From Lachnospiraceae bacterium (GTDB taxonomy: Bacteria > Bacillota > Clostridia > Lachnospirales > Lachnospiraceae): a stretch of 7,294 nucleotides of DNA. Positions 1 to 7,034 of the stretch are shown in pieces. Position 1 is the stretch's first letter. Each line of letters starts with the position of its first letter. Under the pieces are notes generated by a model. That model was not told the origin of the DNA, made no database searches, and was given only the letters and a program-made list of their open reading frames with translations. The translations under genes were made by a program, and so were the position numbers. The DNA lies in contig JAJPZP010000152.1 of NCBI GenBank assembly GCA_021204285.1, positions 1 to 7,294 of the forward strand, written 5' to 3'.

Positions 1-26
1 GATACGAACAGTTGATAAATACGGAC

Positions 27-55
27 GACGTGTTACTGGTAATGCAGGCAAGATC
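27..55 (+). promoter_or_regulatory. RAT site: ribonucleic antiterminator bound by LicT/BglG-type protein
   Basis: This 29-base element carries the conserved RAT blocks TGTTACTG (31-38) and GCAGGCAAGATC (44-55), with the same length and spacing as the sacB, sacPA and licS RATs of Bacillus as I remember them. The ends can pair (G27-C55, A28-T54) to form the bulged hairpin that an antiterminator dimer recognises. Its last six bases, 50-55, are also the first bases of the following terminator stem, so the two structures exclude each other. The likely ligand is the LicT protein encoded at 3579-4427. Only one copy is present in the window. The promoter is not clearly visible; a weak -10-like GATAAA at 14-19 would need a -35 outside the window. 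Confidence 0.93.
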
Positions 56-119
56 GAACAGAAGGTACAGGAGGATGACAGTATTCTTATTCCTGTACAA
101 TGAAGTTTGATCTTTTTTT
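50..119 (+). terminator. Conditional intrinsic terminator in the PTS operon leader
   Basis: The base of the stem pairs 50-59 with 105-114 (ten pairs including one G-U), and an upper stem pairs 65-72 with 91-98 (eight perfect pairs), separated by a small internal loop. The upper loop is 73-90. The 3' arm runs straight into seven T residues (113-119). This is a Rho-independent terminator placed ahead of the permease start at 176. It overlaps the RAT by six bases, so bound LicT would keep the 5' arm occupied and allow read-through, while without LicT transcription should stop near 117-119. Confidence 0.92.
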
Positions 120-175
120 GTGTTACAGGAACAGAGGCGTGTTTATCCCTAAAAATGAAAAGGAGTGGAAAGAGT

Positions 176-2107
176 ATGGATTACGCAAAAATTGCCAGTG
201 ACATACTGGAAAACGTAGGCGGTAAGGCCAACGTGCGCAATGTGACGCACTGCTTTACGCGGCTGCGTTTCGTCCTGAAGGACGACAGCAAGGCGAACAA
301 AGAGGTTGTGGAGCACCTCGAGGGCGTCATCTCGGTCGTCGAGGCCGGCGGCCAGTTCCAGGTCGTCTGCGGCGCGAAGGTGACGAAGATTTATGATGAG
401 CTGATCAAGATGGTTGACACCGGGGAGGCTCCGGCGGATGATCATCAGAAGTTTGACGCGAACTTTGTGCTGCAGAAGATCTCCCAGATCTTCACCCCGA
501 TCGTTCCGGCGATCGCTGCGGCAGGTCTGATCAAAGGACTTCTGTCCGCGGCCGCGAAGCTGCCGATGTTCGAAGCCTTCGCTGCGACGGATACCTATAC
601 GATCCTGAATACCGCAAGTAATATTATCTTCTATTACATGCCGATTTTCCTGGCCTATACGACGGCCAAGGCTCTGGGCTGCAGCCAGGTTATCTCTATG
701 GTTATCGGCGGCTTCCTCTGCCATCCGACGATTGACGGGATTATGCAGGACGTCGAGACGTCATCGAAGATATTTGGTCTGCCTGTTATAAAACAGGCCT
801 TTACGATCGGTGAGTCGACCAGGGTCTTCAGCTATACAGAATCGGTTATACCGATTATCCTGGCGGTCATTGTCCTGTACTTCCTGGAAAAGGGCCTGAA
901 GAAGGTGATTCCGGAGATCCTCCAGATTATCCTTGTGCCGGGCATCTCTCTGATCGTCATGGTTCCGGTCGCGCTTGTGGTCGTAGGCCCGGTCGGCATC
1001 TATGTCGGTTTTGTGGTTCAGTGGCTGTACACTGCGCTCTATTCCTTCAGTCCGCTGCTCGGCGGTATCATCGTCGGCGGCCTGTGGGGCGTCTGCGTTA
1101 TCTTCGGCGCGCACCGCGCTCTGCTGCCGATCGGCCTGAACGACGTGGCGATTACCGGTACGAATACCCTGATGTGCTTTGCGGGTTCCGCGAACTTTGC
1201 GCAGGCGGGTGCGGCGCTCGGCGTCATGCTGAAGTCCAAAGATGCTGATACTAAGCAGGTAGCCGGTGCGGCAACGATCTCCGCGTTCATTGTGGGCGTT
1301 ACGGAGCCGGCCATCTACGGCTGTAACCTTCGTCTGAGGACACCGATGGTGTGTGGGGTTATTGCCGGTGCTCTGGGCGGCGCGGTCATGGGTATCGGCA
1401 ATGCCGTCAACACCGGTTTTGCCAACAACGGTATCCTGACCATCATGTCTTACTACGGGGAGGGGACGACCTTTGGCCAGTTCCTCGCATATCTGATCGG
1501 CATTTCCGTTGCCTTCTTCGGCGCTGCGATCCTGACCTATATCGTGGGCTTTGCTGAGGAAGCGATCGGCGAGAAGGTTTCGGCGCAGCCGGCGGCGGCC
1601 GTGATCACGGAGACCGTGAAGGCTCCGGCTGTGGACGTCACCGAGGAGAATGCAGACATTAAGCTTGCTTCCCCGGTTGTCGGAAAAGCGGTTTCCCTGA
1701 AGGAGACTTCGGACGAAGTATTCGCGTCTGAGGCACTTGGCAAAGGCATCGCCATCATCCCCGAGAAGGGCGAGGTCGTCGCTCCGGCGGACGGTACGCT
1801 GACAGTTCTCTATCCGACGCTGCACGCGCTCGGCTTTACGCTTGATAACGGCGCGGAGCTGCTGATTCACATCGGCATCAATACCGTGGAACTGGAAGGC
1901 AAGGGCTTCACGAAGTTCACTGAGCAGGGCGCGAAGGTGAAGAAGGGCGAGAAGCTGGTGAGCTTCGACATTGACGCGATCAAGGCGGCAGGTTACGATC
2001 CGACAGTCATGGTACTGATCTCCAATACCGAGGACTTCGCAGGCGTGAGCGGCGTACCGGCTGCGCATGCATCGCTGGATCAGGATGTTATCTTGATTAA
2101 GAAATAA
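176..2107 (+). CDS. bglP: Beta-glucoside-specific PTS permease, fused EIIBCA
   Basis: This 643-residue permease should import aryl-beta-glucosides or beta-linked disaccharides and phosphorylate them at C6 on entry, using phosphate from PEP via HPr. Domain order is EIIB (about 1-88, phospho-Cys26 in THCFTRLRF), a hydrophobic EIIC (about 105-460, with GVTEP at 374-378), an Ala/Pro/Glu-rich linker (about 462-495) and EIIA (about 496-643). In EIIA, His565 in LLIHIGINTVEL is the expected phospho-site and His550 the second conserved histidine. Length matches BglF/BglP (about 610-625) plus a slightly long linker. I chose ATG 176 because AGGAG at 161-165 lies ten bases upstream and the protein then begins with MDYAKIASDIL as in the family; upstream in-frame ATGs at 107 and 155 lack this support, and 107 falls in the leader terminator. 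EIIBgl also normally inactivates LicT-type regulators by phosphorylation when no substrate is present. The exact substrate (salicin, arbutin, cellobiose or other) cannot be read from sequence. Confidence 0.96.
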   Translation: MDYAKIASDILENVGGKANVRNVTHCFTRLRFVLKDDSKANKEVVEHLEGVISVVEAGGQFQVVCGAKVTKIYDELIKMVDTGEAPADDHQKFDANFVLQKISQIFTPIVPAIAAAGLIKGLLSAAAKLPMFEAFAATDTYTILNTASNIIFYYMPIFLAYTTAKALGCSQVISMVIGGFLCHPTIDGIMQDVETSSKIFGLPVIKQAFTIGESTRVFSYTESVIPIILAVIVLYFLEKGLKKVIPEILQIILVPGISLIVMVPVALVVVGPVGIYVGFVVQWLYTALYSFSPLLGGIIVGGLWGVCVIFGAHRALLPIGLNDVAITGTNTLMCFAGSANFAQAGAALGVMLKSKDADTKQVAGAATISAFIVGVTEPAIYGCNLRLRTPMVCGVIAGALGGAVMGIGNAVNTGFANNGILTIMSYYGEGTTFGQFLAYLIGISVAFFGAAILTYIVGFAEEAIGEKVSAQPAAAVITETVKAPAVDVTEENADIKLASPVVGKAVSLKETSDEVFASEALGKGIAIIPEKGEVVAPADGTLTVLYPTLHALGFTLDNGAELLIHIGINTVELEGKGFTKFTEQGAKVKKGEKLVSFDIDAIKAAGYDPTVMVLISNTEDFAGVSGVPAAHASLDQDVILIKK

Positions 2108-2115
2108 TGATAGTC

Positions 2116-2121
2116 AGGAGG
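2116..2121 (+). promoter_or_regulatory. Shine-Dalgarno site that sets the glucosidase start
   Basis: A perfect AGGAGG lies between the permease stop (2105-2107) and ATG 2134, with a 12-base spacer. It favours ATG 2134 over the in-frame ATG at 2107, which overlaps the permease stop codon and has no ribosome site of its own. The protein starting at 2134 (MSKAGFPENFLWG) matches the usual GH1 N-terminus. Confidence 0.75.
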
Positions 2122-2133
2122 AATTTAGCTTCT

Positions 2134-3552
2134 ATGAGTAAAGCAGGATTTCCTGAAAATTTTCTCTGGGGCGCGGCTTCGTCCGCGTTCCAGATCGAGG
2201 GCGGCTGGGACGCGGACGGCAAGGGCATGACCGTTGCCGATTTCAACTCCTTCAAGCGCTCTGACAAGCAGGCGGACAGCAAGGTCGCCAGCGATTTCTA
2301 TCACCACTGGAAGGAAGATATCGCGCTGATGAAGGAGATGGGCCTCAAGGTCTACCGTTTTTCCCTCTCCTGGGCGCGTATCATCCCGGACGGCGACGGT
2401 GAGGTCAATCAGAAGGGCATTGATTTCTACAATCAGGTAATCGATGAGCTGCTGGCGAGTGGCATTACACCTTTTGTCACCCTGTATCATTTTGACCTGC
2501 CTTACGCACTGGTTGAGAAGTACAACGGCTGGGAGTGCCGGGATTGTGCTTATGCTTTCGAGCGCTACGCGAAGGTCTGCTTCGAGGCCTTCGGTGACCG
2601 TGTGAAGTGGTGGCTGGTGCATAATGAGCAGAATCTGATGATCCGCGTGGACGAGCGCATGAACATCAACGAGCCCGATCCTTTGAAGGCCGATCGCATC
2701 CGCGCGCAGATGGACTATCACATGTTCCTCGCACACGCACTGACGGTGAATGCCTGCCACGAGCTTGTGAAGGACGGCAAGGTCGGTCCGGCGGTTTCCT
2801 CGACCTGCACCTATCCGCTGACAAATAAGCCGGAGGATGTATGGGCGGCGAAGATGAACGACTGGTTCAAGACAAATTACTGCCTTGATATGCACTACTA
2901 TGGCGAGTATCCGGGATACTATATGCGCTACCTGAAGGAGCGCGATATCGTGCCGAAGATGGAGGAAGGCGACGCCGCGATCCTGAAGAGTGCAAAGATG
3001 GATTTCATCGCGCTCAACTATTATCGGACGCTTTGCGCGAGTTATCTTCCGGCGGACGAGGAGCATCCGATCGGCATGCGCGTTTTCCGAGGGAATGAGG
3101 TGGATTTTGACCAGTATGGCTATTGCCGTGATGAGAAGAATATGAACCTTGCGGCGAGCGAGTACGGTGCGCAGATTGACCCGATGGGGCTTCGTATCGT
3201 ACTGAATGATTACTATGCGCGCTATCATCTGCCGTTGATCATCACGGAGAATGGACTTGGCACGCCGGATGTGCTGACGGAAGACGGTAAGGTGCATGAT
3301 GATTACCGGATTGATTATATCCGCGGTCATCTGGACGCGATGGCGCTCGCGATGGAGGATGGCGTAGACCTGATGGGTTACTGCCCGTGGTCGGTGGTTG
3401 ATCTCTTAAGTTCACACCAGGGCTTCCGCAAACGTTATGGTTTTGTCTACATTAACCGGGAGGACATGGATCTCAAGGATCTGCGCCGTATCCCGAAGGA
3501 CAGCTTTTACTGGTATCAGAATGTGATCCGGACAAACGGCGAAGAACGTTAA
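2134..3552 (+). CDS. bglA: GH1 6-phospho-beta-glucosidase
   Basis: This 472-residue cytoplasmic enzyme is predicted to hydrolyse the phosphorylated beta-glucoside delivered by the upstream permease, giving glucose-6-phosphate and the aglycone or glucose. It opens with the GH1 signature FLWGAASSAFQIEG. Glu165 in HNEQN is the expected acid/base and Glu372 in ITENGLG the nucleophile. The 6-phosphate-binding set Ser-x6-Lys-x-Tyr is complete as Ser426, Lys433 and Tyr435 in SSHQGFRKRYGF, which separates it from GH1 enzymes acting on unphosphorylated sugars. Ser427 occupies the place where 6-phospho-beta-galactosidases such as LacG carry Trp, which favours gluco over galacto specificity (inference from family knowledge). 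The acid/base context HNEQN differs from the commoner TFNE[IP], pointing to a sub-branch of the family. Length is normal (about 470-480). It lies 26 bases after the permease and 26 bases before the antiterminator, so the three are almost certainly cotranscribed. Confidence 0.95.
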   Translation: MSKAGFPENFLWGAASSAFQIEGGWDADGKGMTVADFNSFKRSDKQADSKVASDFYHHWKEDIALMKEMGLKVYRFSLSWARIIPDGDGEVNQKGIDFYNQVIDELLASGITPFVTLYHFDLPYALVEKYNGWECRDCAYAFERYAKVCFEAFGDRVKWWLVHNEQNLMIRVDERMNINEPDPLKADRIRAQMDYHMFLAHALTVNACHELVKDGKVGPAVSSTCTYPLTNKPEDVWAAKMNDWFKTNYCLDMHYYGEYPGYYMRYLKERDIVPKMEEGDAAILKSAKMDFIALNYYRTLCASYLPADEEHPIGMRVFRGNEVDFDQYGYCRDEKNMNLAASEYGAQIDPMGLRIVLNDYYARYHLPLIITENGLGTPDVLTEDGKVHDDYRIDYIRGHLDAMALAMEDGVDLMGYCPWSVVDLLSSHQGFRKRYGFVYINREDMDLKDLRRIPKDSFYWYQNVIRTNGEER

Positions 3553-3565
3553 TGGGGGAAACGAG

Positions 3566-3572
3566 AGGGAGG
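3566..3572 (+). promoter_or_regulatory. Shine-Dalgarno site deciding the LicT start
   Basis: AGGGAGG precedes two adjacent ATG codons at 3576 and 3579. The spacer is three bases to the first and six to the second. Six is within the normal range, so ATG 3579 is preferred. It also gives the family-like N-terminus MRVVKVLNNS, compared with MKIxKVxNNN in LicT. Confidence 0.65.
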
Positions 3573-3578
3573 TAAATG

Positions 3579-4427
3579 ATGCGTGTAGTGAAGGTTCTGA
3601 ACAACTCACTTATCCTTGCTCTTGACGACGAGGGAAGCGAGATTATCCTGATGGGTAAGGGCATCGGGTTTCATAAAGCTTCCGGCTATCAGTTCAAACC
3701 GGAGGAGGTGGAGAAGGTCTTTGTGCTCAAGGACCGTTCCATCTCCCGCAATATTATCAAACTCGCGGCGGAGGTGGACAGCGTCTACTTCGAGATCAGC
3801 AAGAATGTGATTGACTATGCCCGCGAGGAGTTTGGAATGAAGCTGCTCGATCATATTTACCTCTCTCTCACTGACCATATTGCGTTCGCTGTCCACCGTG
3901 TAAAGCAGGGTATTGTGGTGCCGAACTTTTACACGACGGACATGCGTCGTTTCAATCCGAATGAATTTCAGGTGGGGCGTTACGCCCTGGAACTTGTGAA
4001 GGAGCATCTCGATATTGAGCTGCCGACAGACGAGGCAGGGAATATCGCTTTTCATTTTATCAATGCGCAGATTGACCACCCCCATAATGATACAAACCGT
4101 GAGATCCGCAAGCTGACGGAGGATGTGCTCGATATTGTCAAATACTATTATCAAATCATCTACCCGGAGGACAGCGTGACCTACACGCGCTATGTGACGC
4201 ATGTAAATCTGTTCGCACAGCGCCTGATTGCGGGAAAGCAGCTGGACGGTGACGCCTCGCACCTGCTCTACGACCAGATCGCGGAAGTCTGCCAGTCGGA
4301 ATTTCACTGTGTGGAGCGTATCGACCGTTTTGTGCAGGAACGGCTCGGCATCGCGTTAAGCAGTCAGGAGTCGATGTATCTTGCAATGCACATTCATCTG
4401 ATCCTGGAAGAAGGCCGGACCAGATAA
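3579..4427 (+). CDS. licT: LicT/BglG-family transcription antiterminator (CAT-PRD1-PRD2)
   Basis: This 282-residue RNA-binding regulator is expected to bind the RAT at 27-55 as a dimer and prevent the leader terminator from forming. Residues 1 to about 56 are the CAT RNA-binding domain (VKVLNNSLILALD, then MGKGIGFHKASG). Two PTS-regulation domains follow, about 65-170 and 171-278. All four regulatory histidines are present: His100 and His159 in PRD1, at the same numbers as in B. subtilis LicT, and His208 and His271 in PRD2. By family knowledge, PRD1 is phosphorylated and inactivated through the cognate EIIB when substrate is absent, and PRD2 is phosphorylated by HPr to activate when preferred sugars are scarce. 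The gene is last in the operon behind the terminator it controls, with no second RAT and no convincing promoter in the 26-base gap, so it probably depends on read-through. The 3' end is followed 11 bases later by a terminator. ATG 3576 would add one Met. Confidence 0.95.
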   Translation: MRVVKVLNNSLILALDDEGSEIILMGKGIGFHKASGYQFKPEEVEKVFVLKDRSISRNIIKLAAEVDSVYFEISKNVIDYAREEFGMKLLDHIYLSLTDHIAFAVHRVKQGIVVPNFYTTDMRRFNPNEFQVGRYALELVKEHLDIELPTDEAGNIAFHFINAQIDHPHNDTNREIRKLTEDVLDIVKYYYQIIYPEDSVTYTRYVTHVNLFAQRLIAGKQLDGDASHLLYDQIAEVCQSEFHCVERIDRFVQERLGIALSSQESMYLAMHIHLILEEGRTR

Positions 4428-4437
4428 TCTTTTCTGG

Positions 4438-4466
4438 ACACCGCATGTCGGCGGTGTTCTTTTCTT
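4438..4466 (+). terminator. Intrinsic terminator ending the beta-glucoside operon
   Basis: A perfect seven-pair GC-rich stem (ACACCGC 4438-4444 with GCGGTGT 4451-4457) encloses a six-base loop and is followed by the T-rich stretch 4457-4466. It starts 11 bases after the antiterminator stop codon and separates the sugar operon from the CotH-VTC genes. Confidence 0.88.
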
Positions 4467-4497
4467 ATGTCGTATTTCGAAAATTCCCATGCATAAG

Positions 4498-4526
4498 TTG
4501 CGAAGCGTCCCGGAAACTGTTATAAT
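4498..4526 (+). promoter_or_regulatory. Housekeeping sigma promoter with extended -10 for the CotH unit
   Basis: TTGCGA (4498-4503, four of six matches to TTGACA) is followed after exactly 17 bases by a perfect TATAAT (4521-4526). The -10 is preceded by TG plus one base (4518-4520), the extended -10 motif. Transcription would begin near 4533, leaving a leader of about 29 bases. The leader contains a tiny GCGG/CCGC hairpin (4535-4538 with 4544-4547) just before AGGAG (4552-4556), which lies five bases before ATG 4562. The motif looks like vegetative sigma-A rather than a late sporulation promoter. Confidence 0.82.
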
Positions 4527-4561
4527 CAAAAACAGCGGGCAGACCGCAGACAGGAGACAGA

Positions 4562-6166
4562 ATGATAAAAAAGATAACGCTGCTGATCAGCGTACTGTTA
4601 TTCATCGGCATCTGCTCTTTTTTTTCGTACAGTCGGGAGACAACACCGGAGACACTGGCGAGCGGTTCTCTGTCGGGTGAGGTGCGTCAGGCGCAGAAAC
4701 TCTCGAAAAATCTCAGTCAGACGCTGGATTTTTCCAGGGTGCAGCTGTGTTTTAAAGGGGAGCTGCTGGCCTGTGACGAAGAAAATCGGACATGGTATCT
4801 GCCGGTGGATATGGACAGTGACAGTTGGGAGAGCGGAAGCTTCACGAGTCTGGATGACGGGATTTCCATTCTTCCGCTTCAGGACTATACTCTTTATGAA
4901 AAGTCAGAGATTGTGGCTTCAGGGCAATCAATTCCCTTCCTGGCTTTCAGTGAGACGGAGGAGTCCTGCATCGTGATACAGGTCGTGTTTACCGGCCTTT
5001 CCGTGGTGCGCATTGAGACGGATGCGGATCTTGACGTTGACACGGTATTTGCGGGGAGTATTGTATTTTATGAGTCCTGCGGGCAGATGGACTGGACGTA
5101 TTCGTCAGTTTTCGAGGCTCATGAGAGGGGACAGACCAGCCGGGCTTATCCGAAAAAGGGGTACCGGGTAAATCTGGTTTCGGTTACTTCGGGCGGGATC
5201 AGCAATAAAAATAAACTTTCTGTTCTTGGAATGTGCAGCTCTGACAGCTGGATCTTTTATGCGATTTACAGTGACGGGACGAAGGTAAGGGACAAGTTTA
5301 ACATTGAACTCTGGAATCGCTTTGGCGCGGAGGATACCTCCTATGACGCGCATTTCGGAACGCACATGGAGTATGTGGAGCTCGTGGTCAACGGTGAGTA
5401 CCGCGGGCTTTATGGAGTCATGGAGCCGGTTGACAGCACGCAGCTTCAGATTTCCGACCAGGAATATCTTTATAAGCGCACCTTTTCCCGTGCGCTCTCC
5501 ACGGAGCTGCTCGACAGCTATACGACGGAGGAGTATCTGACTGTGCTCGGCACGGAGTTGAAGGGCTCAGATGATGCAGGTACGGACTATGACTGGCAGT
5601 GCTTCCGGTTCTATGTGGAGCTCGAGGAGGAAACGGATGACGAGGCTTTTGTGAGCGGGGCGGAGGCGCTGCTTGATCTGGACAATATGACAGATATCTG
5701 GCTCTTTGTCCAGATGATTTATGGCGAGGACAATATTTATAAGAATATGTTCTATGTGTTCAAGAAGGAATCAGACGGCTATCGCATGTATCAGGTGCCC
5801 TGGGATCTCGACCTGACCTGGGGAAATGTATATACCGATGATGCGGAGCAGCTCTATGTCATGTCCGCACCGGAACTTGCTGAGGAGAAGCTTGCGTGGC
5901 CTTTTGCTGACCGCCTGATTGCACTTGACGCGGGCGCCATCCGGGACAAAATCTCTGCAAAAAGGGAGGAGCTGCGGAAACCGGTTCTCTCCGATGAGAG
6001 TATGGAGACACTTCTGGAGGGATGTATTCATGAGGTGCAGGATTCCGGCGCGTTTGCACGCGATGCGGCGAGGTGGCCGGACAGCGCGCATGACGGAGAC
6101 TATGATGCACTGCGGGAATTCATGGAGGCGCGCCTGACGTTTCTGGATGAGGAGCTGGTATGGTAA
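4562..6166 (+). CDS. CotH-family kinase-like protein, membrane-anchored or secreted
   Basis: This 534-residue protein starts with two lysines and a hydrophobic segment (about 5-22), which is an uncleaved anchor or signal peptide. No proper lipobox is seen around Cys18. Residues about 25-160 are not recognised. The CotH region follows: RGQTSRAYPKKGYRVNL (189-205), resembling the RGNSS...KKSYR loop; LGMCSSDSW (222-230) with D238 and R243; GEYRGLYGVMEPV (279-290, Glu288); EDNIYKNMFYVF (389-400, Asp390, Asn395); and PWDLDLTWG (413-421, Asp415, Asp417). In Bacillus, CotH is an atypical kinase that phosphorylates the coat protein CotB. The catalytic and metal-binding acidic residues appear kept, so activity is plausible, but the substrate is unknown. 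The predicted export places this domain outside the membrane. The context (VTC and DUF4956 genes downstream, housekeeping-type promoter) argues against a dedicated spore-coat role. It could instead be a non-kinase surface member of the family. Confidence 0.88.
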   Translation: MIKKITLLISVLLFIGICSFFSYSRETTPETLASGSLSGEVRQAQKLSKNLSQTLDFSRVQLCFKGELLACDEENRTWYLPVDMDSDSWESGSFTSLDDGISILPLQDYTLYEKSEIVASGQSIPFLAFSETEESCIVIQVVFTGLSVVRIETDADLDVDTVFAGSIVFYESCGQMDWTYSSVFEAHERGQTSRAYPKKGYRVNLVSVTSGGISNKNKLSVLGMCSSDSWIFYAIYSDGTKVRDKFNIELWNRFGAEDTSYDAHFGTHMEYVELVVNGEYRGLYGVMEPVDSTQLQISDQEYLYKRTFSRALSTELLDSYTTEEYLTVLGTELKGSDDAGTDYDWQCFRFYVELEEETDDEAFVSGAEALLDLDNMTDIWLFVQMIYGEDNIYKNMFYVFKKESDGYRMYQVPWDLDLTWGNVYTDDAEQLYVMSAPELAEEKLAWPFADRLIALDAGAIRDKISAKREELRKPVLSDESMETLLEGCIHEVQDSGAFARDAARWPDSAHDGDYDALREFMEARLTFLDEELVW

Positions 6167-6286
6167 AGGAACCGTCCAGTACAGCACCTTTCCATTTCGC
6201 TGCTGTCCTGAACTGTTACAAAAAATATGTATGATTGGATACAGGAATGAAACAATAATAAGATAAAAATAGAAGGAGAGAAACGA
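6167..6286 (+). other. 120-base gap between CotH-like and VTC genes; weak promoter-like AT-rich part
   Basis: No gene is seen here. An inverted repeat ACAGCA/TGCTGT (6181-6186 with 6201-6206, 14-base loop) has no T-run after it, so it does not look like a terminator. The second half (6211-6275) is AT-rich and holds TATGAT at 6230-6235, with only a poor -35 candidate, CTGAAC at 6208-6213 (16-base spacer). A weak internal promoter is possible, but read-through from the CotH gene is the simpler reading. AAGGAGA at 6273-6279 serves the VTC gene. Confidence 0.4.
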
Positions 6287-7003
6287 ATGCAGAAAAAGAT
6301 TTTTGATCCATCGCTCCCGGAAAACTGGTATCGGCATGAGTTCAAATACATCTGCTCCTTTGCGCAGCTTAAGGTGATCGAGGCCAGACTGACCGGCCTG
6401 ATTGCGCGTGATTCCCACGCGGGACCGGACGGTGTCTATAATATCAGGAGTCTGTATTTTGACGATTACCAGGATCGCTGCGTCCGGGAGAATGAGGCGG
6501 GAACGGATCCACGTGAGAAATTTCGTATCCGTATTTACAACCACAGTTCCGATCGTATTTCCCTGGAACTGAAGCGCAAGGAGCGTGGAAAGACACAGAA
6601 GCTCCAGTGTCCGCTTTCAGAGCGGCAGTGTCGGACATTGATGGCGGGAGAGATACCGGAGATGTCGAAGAATTCGCCGCCGCTTTTGCGGAAGCTGGAG
6701 CTCGAAATGCGAACGAGGCTGATGAGGCCGAAGGTGATTGTGGAATATGAGCGGGTGCCCTATGTGTATTCTCCGGGTAATGTGAGGATCACGCTGGATG
6801 AAAATATCCGTTCTTCCGGGAGGATTGACCTGTTCCTCACGGATCAGATCCCGCTCAGACCGGTGATGCCGACCGGGCAGCATATTCTCGAGGTGAAGTA
6901 CGACGAATATCTGCCGGATTATATTTACCGTGCCGTACAGCTGGAAAACCTGCAGCAGACAGCCTATTCCAAGTATTATCTGTGCAGGCGCTACGGACTT
7001 TAA
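6287..7003 (+). CDS. VTC-domain protein, predicted polyphosphate polymerase (triphosphate tunnel fold)
   Basis: This 238-residue soluble protein is a stand-alone VTC catalytic domain of the CYTH/TTM superfamily, with no SPX domain and no membrane segment. Visible family motifs, in order, are RHEFKY (16-21), RSLYFDD (54-60), EKFRIRIY (77-84, alternating Arg80/Arg82), LELKRK (93-98, Glu94/Lys96/Lys98), VIVEYERVPY (150-159), VRITLDENIRS (166-176) and LEVKYDEYLPD (201-211, Glu202/Lys204). These basic and acidic side chains are what is expected to line the tunnel that binds polyphosphate and metal in yeast Vtc4, so the active site looks intact. The predicted reaction is ATP-driven polyphosphate chain growth, or polyphosphate/nucleotide binding in a relative that has changed role. 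ATG 6287 has AAGGAGA seven bases upstream. It sits between the CotH-like gene (120-base gap) and the DUF4956 gene (31-base gap), a grouping I know from other Clostridia. Confidence 0.9.
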   Translation: MQKKIFDPSLPENWYRHEFKYICSFAQLKVIEARLTGLIARDSHAGPDGVYNIRSLYFDDYQDRCVRENEAGTDPREKFRIRIYNHSSDRISLELKRKERGKTQKLQCPLSERQCRTLMAGEIPEMSKNSPPLLRKLELEMRTRLMRPKVIVEYERVPYVYSPGNVRITLDENIRSSGRIDLFLTDQIPLRPVMPTGQHILEVKYDEYLPDYIYRAVQLENLQQTAYSKYYLCRRYGL

Positions 7004-7034
7004 AAAGATGGATAAAAGAGGAGGACAAATACAT

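Noticed and set aside
14..19. GATAAA as -10 of the beta-glucoside operon promoter
   Set aside because: Only four of six matches, the -35 would fall outside the window, and the start would be right at the RAT. It cannot be supported.
75..110. Eleven-codon leader peptide frame (MTVFLFLYNEV) inside the leader terminator
   Set aside because: The AGGAGG at 69-74 abuts the ATG with no spacer, so initiation would be poor. The RAT mechanism explains the leader without a peptide.
107..175. N-terminal extension of the permease from ATG 107 or 155
   Set aside because: ATG 107 lies inside the 3' arm of the leader terminator, ATG 155 has no well-placed ribosome site, and neither extension resembles the family N-terminus. 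ATG 176 has AGGAG ten bases upstream.
1..180. Catabolite-repression (cre) site in the PTS operon leader
   Set aside because: I found no stretch matching the cre consensus well enough. A site further upstream would be outside the window.
761..2068. Long minus-strand open frame opposite the permease gene
   Set aside because: It is a shadow of the GC-rich coding strand, with Arg/Asp/His-rich low-complexity product and no recognisable domain. The same applies to the long minus-strand frames at 2125-3330, 3606-4307 and 5771-6544.
4475..4482. TTTCGAAA palindrome upstream of the CotH promoter as an operator
   Set aside because: Eight bases is too short, and no matching second copy or known operator consensus supports it.
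4562..4640. Lipoprotein signal in the CotH-like protein (Cys18)
   Set aside because: The residues before Cys18 are IGI, which does not fit the lipobox requirement for a small residue just before the cysteine.
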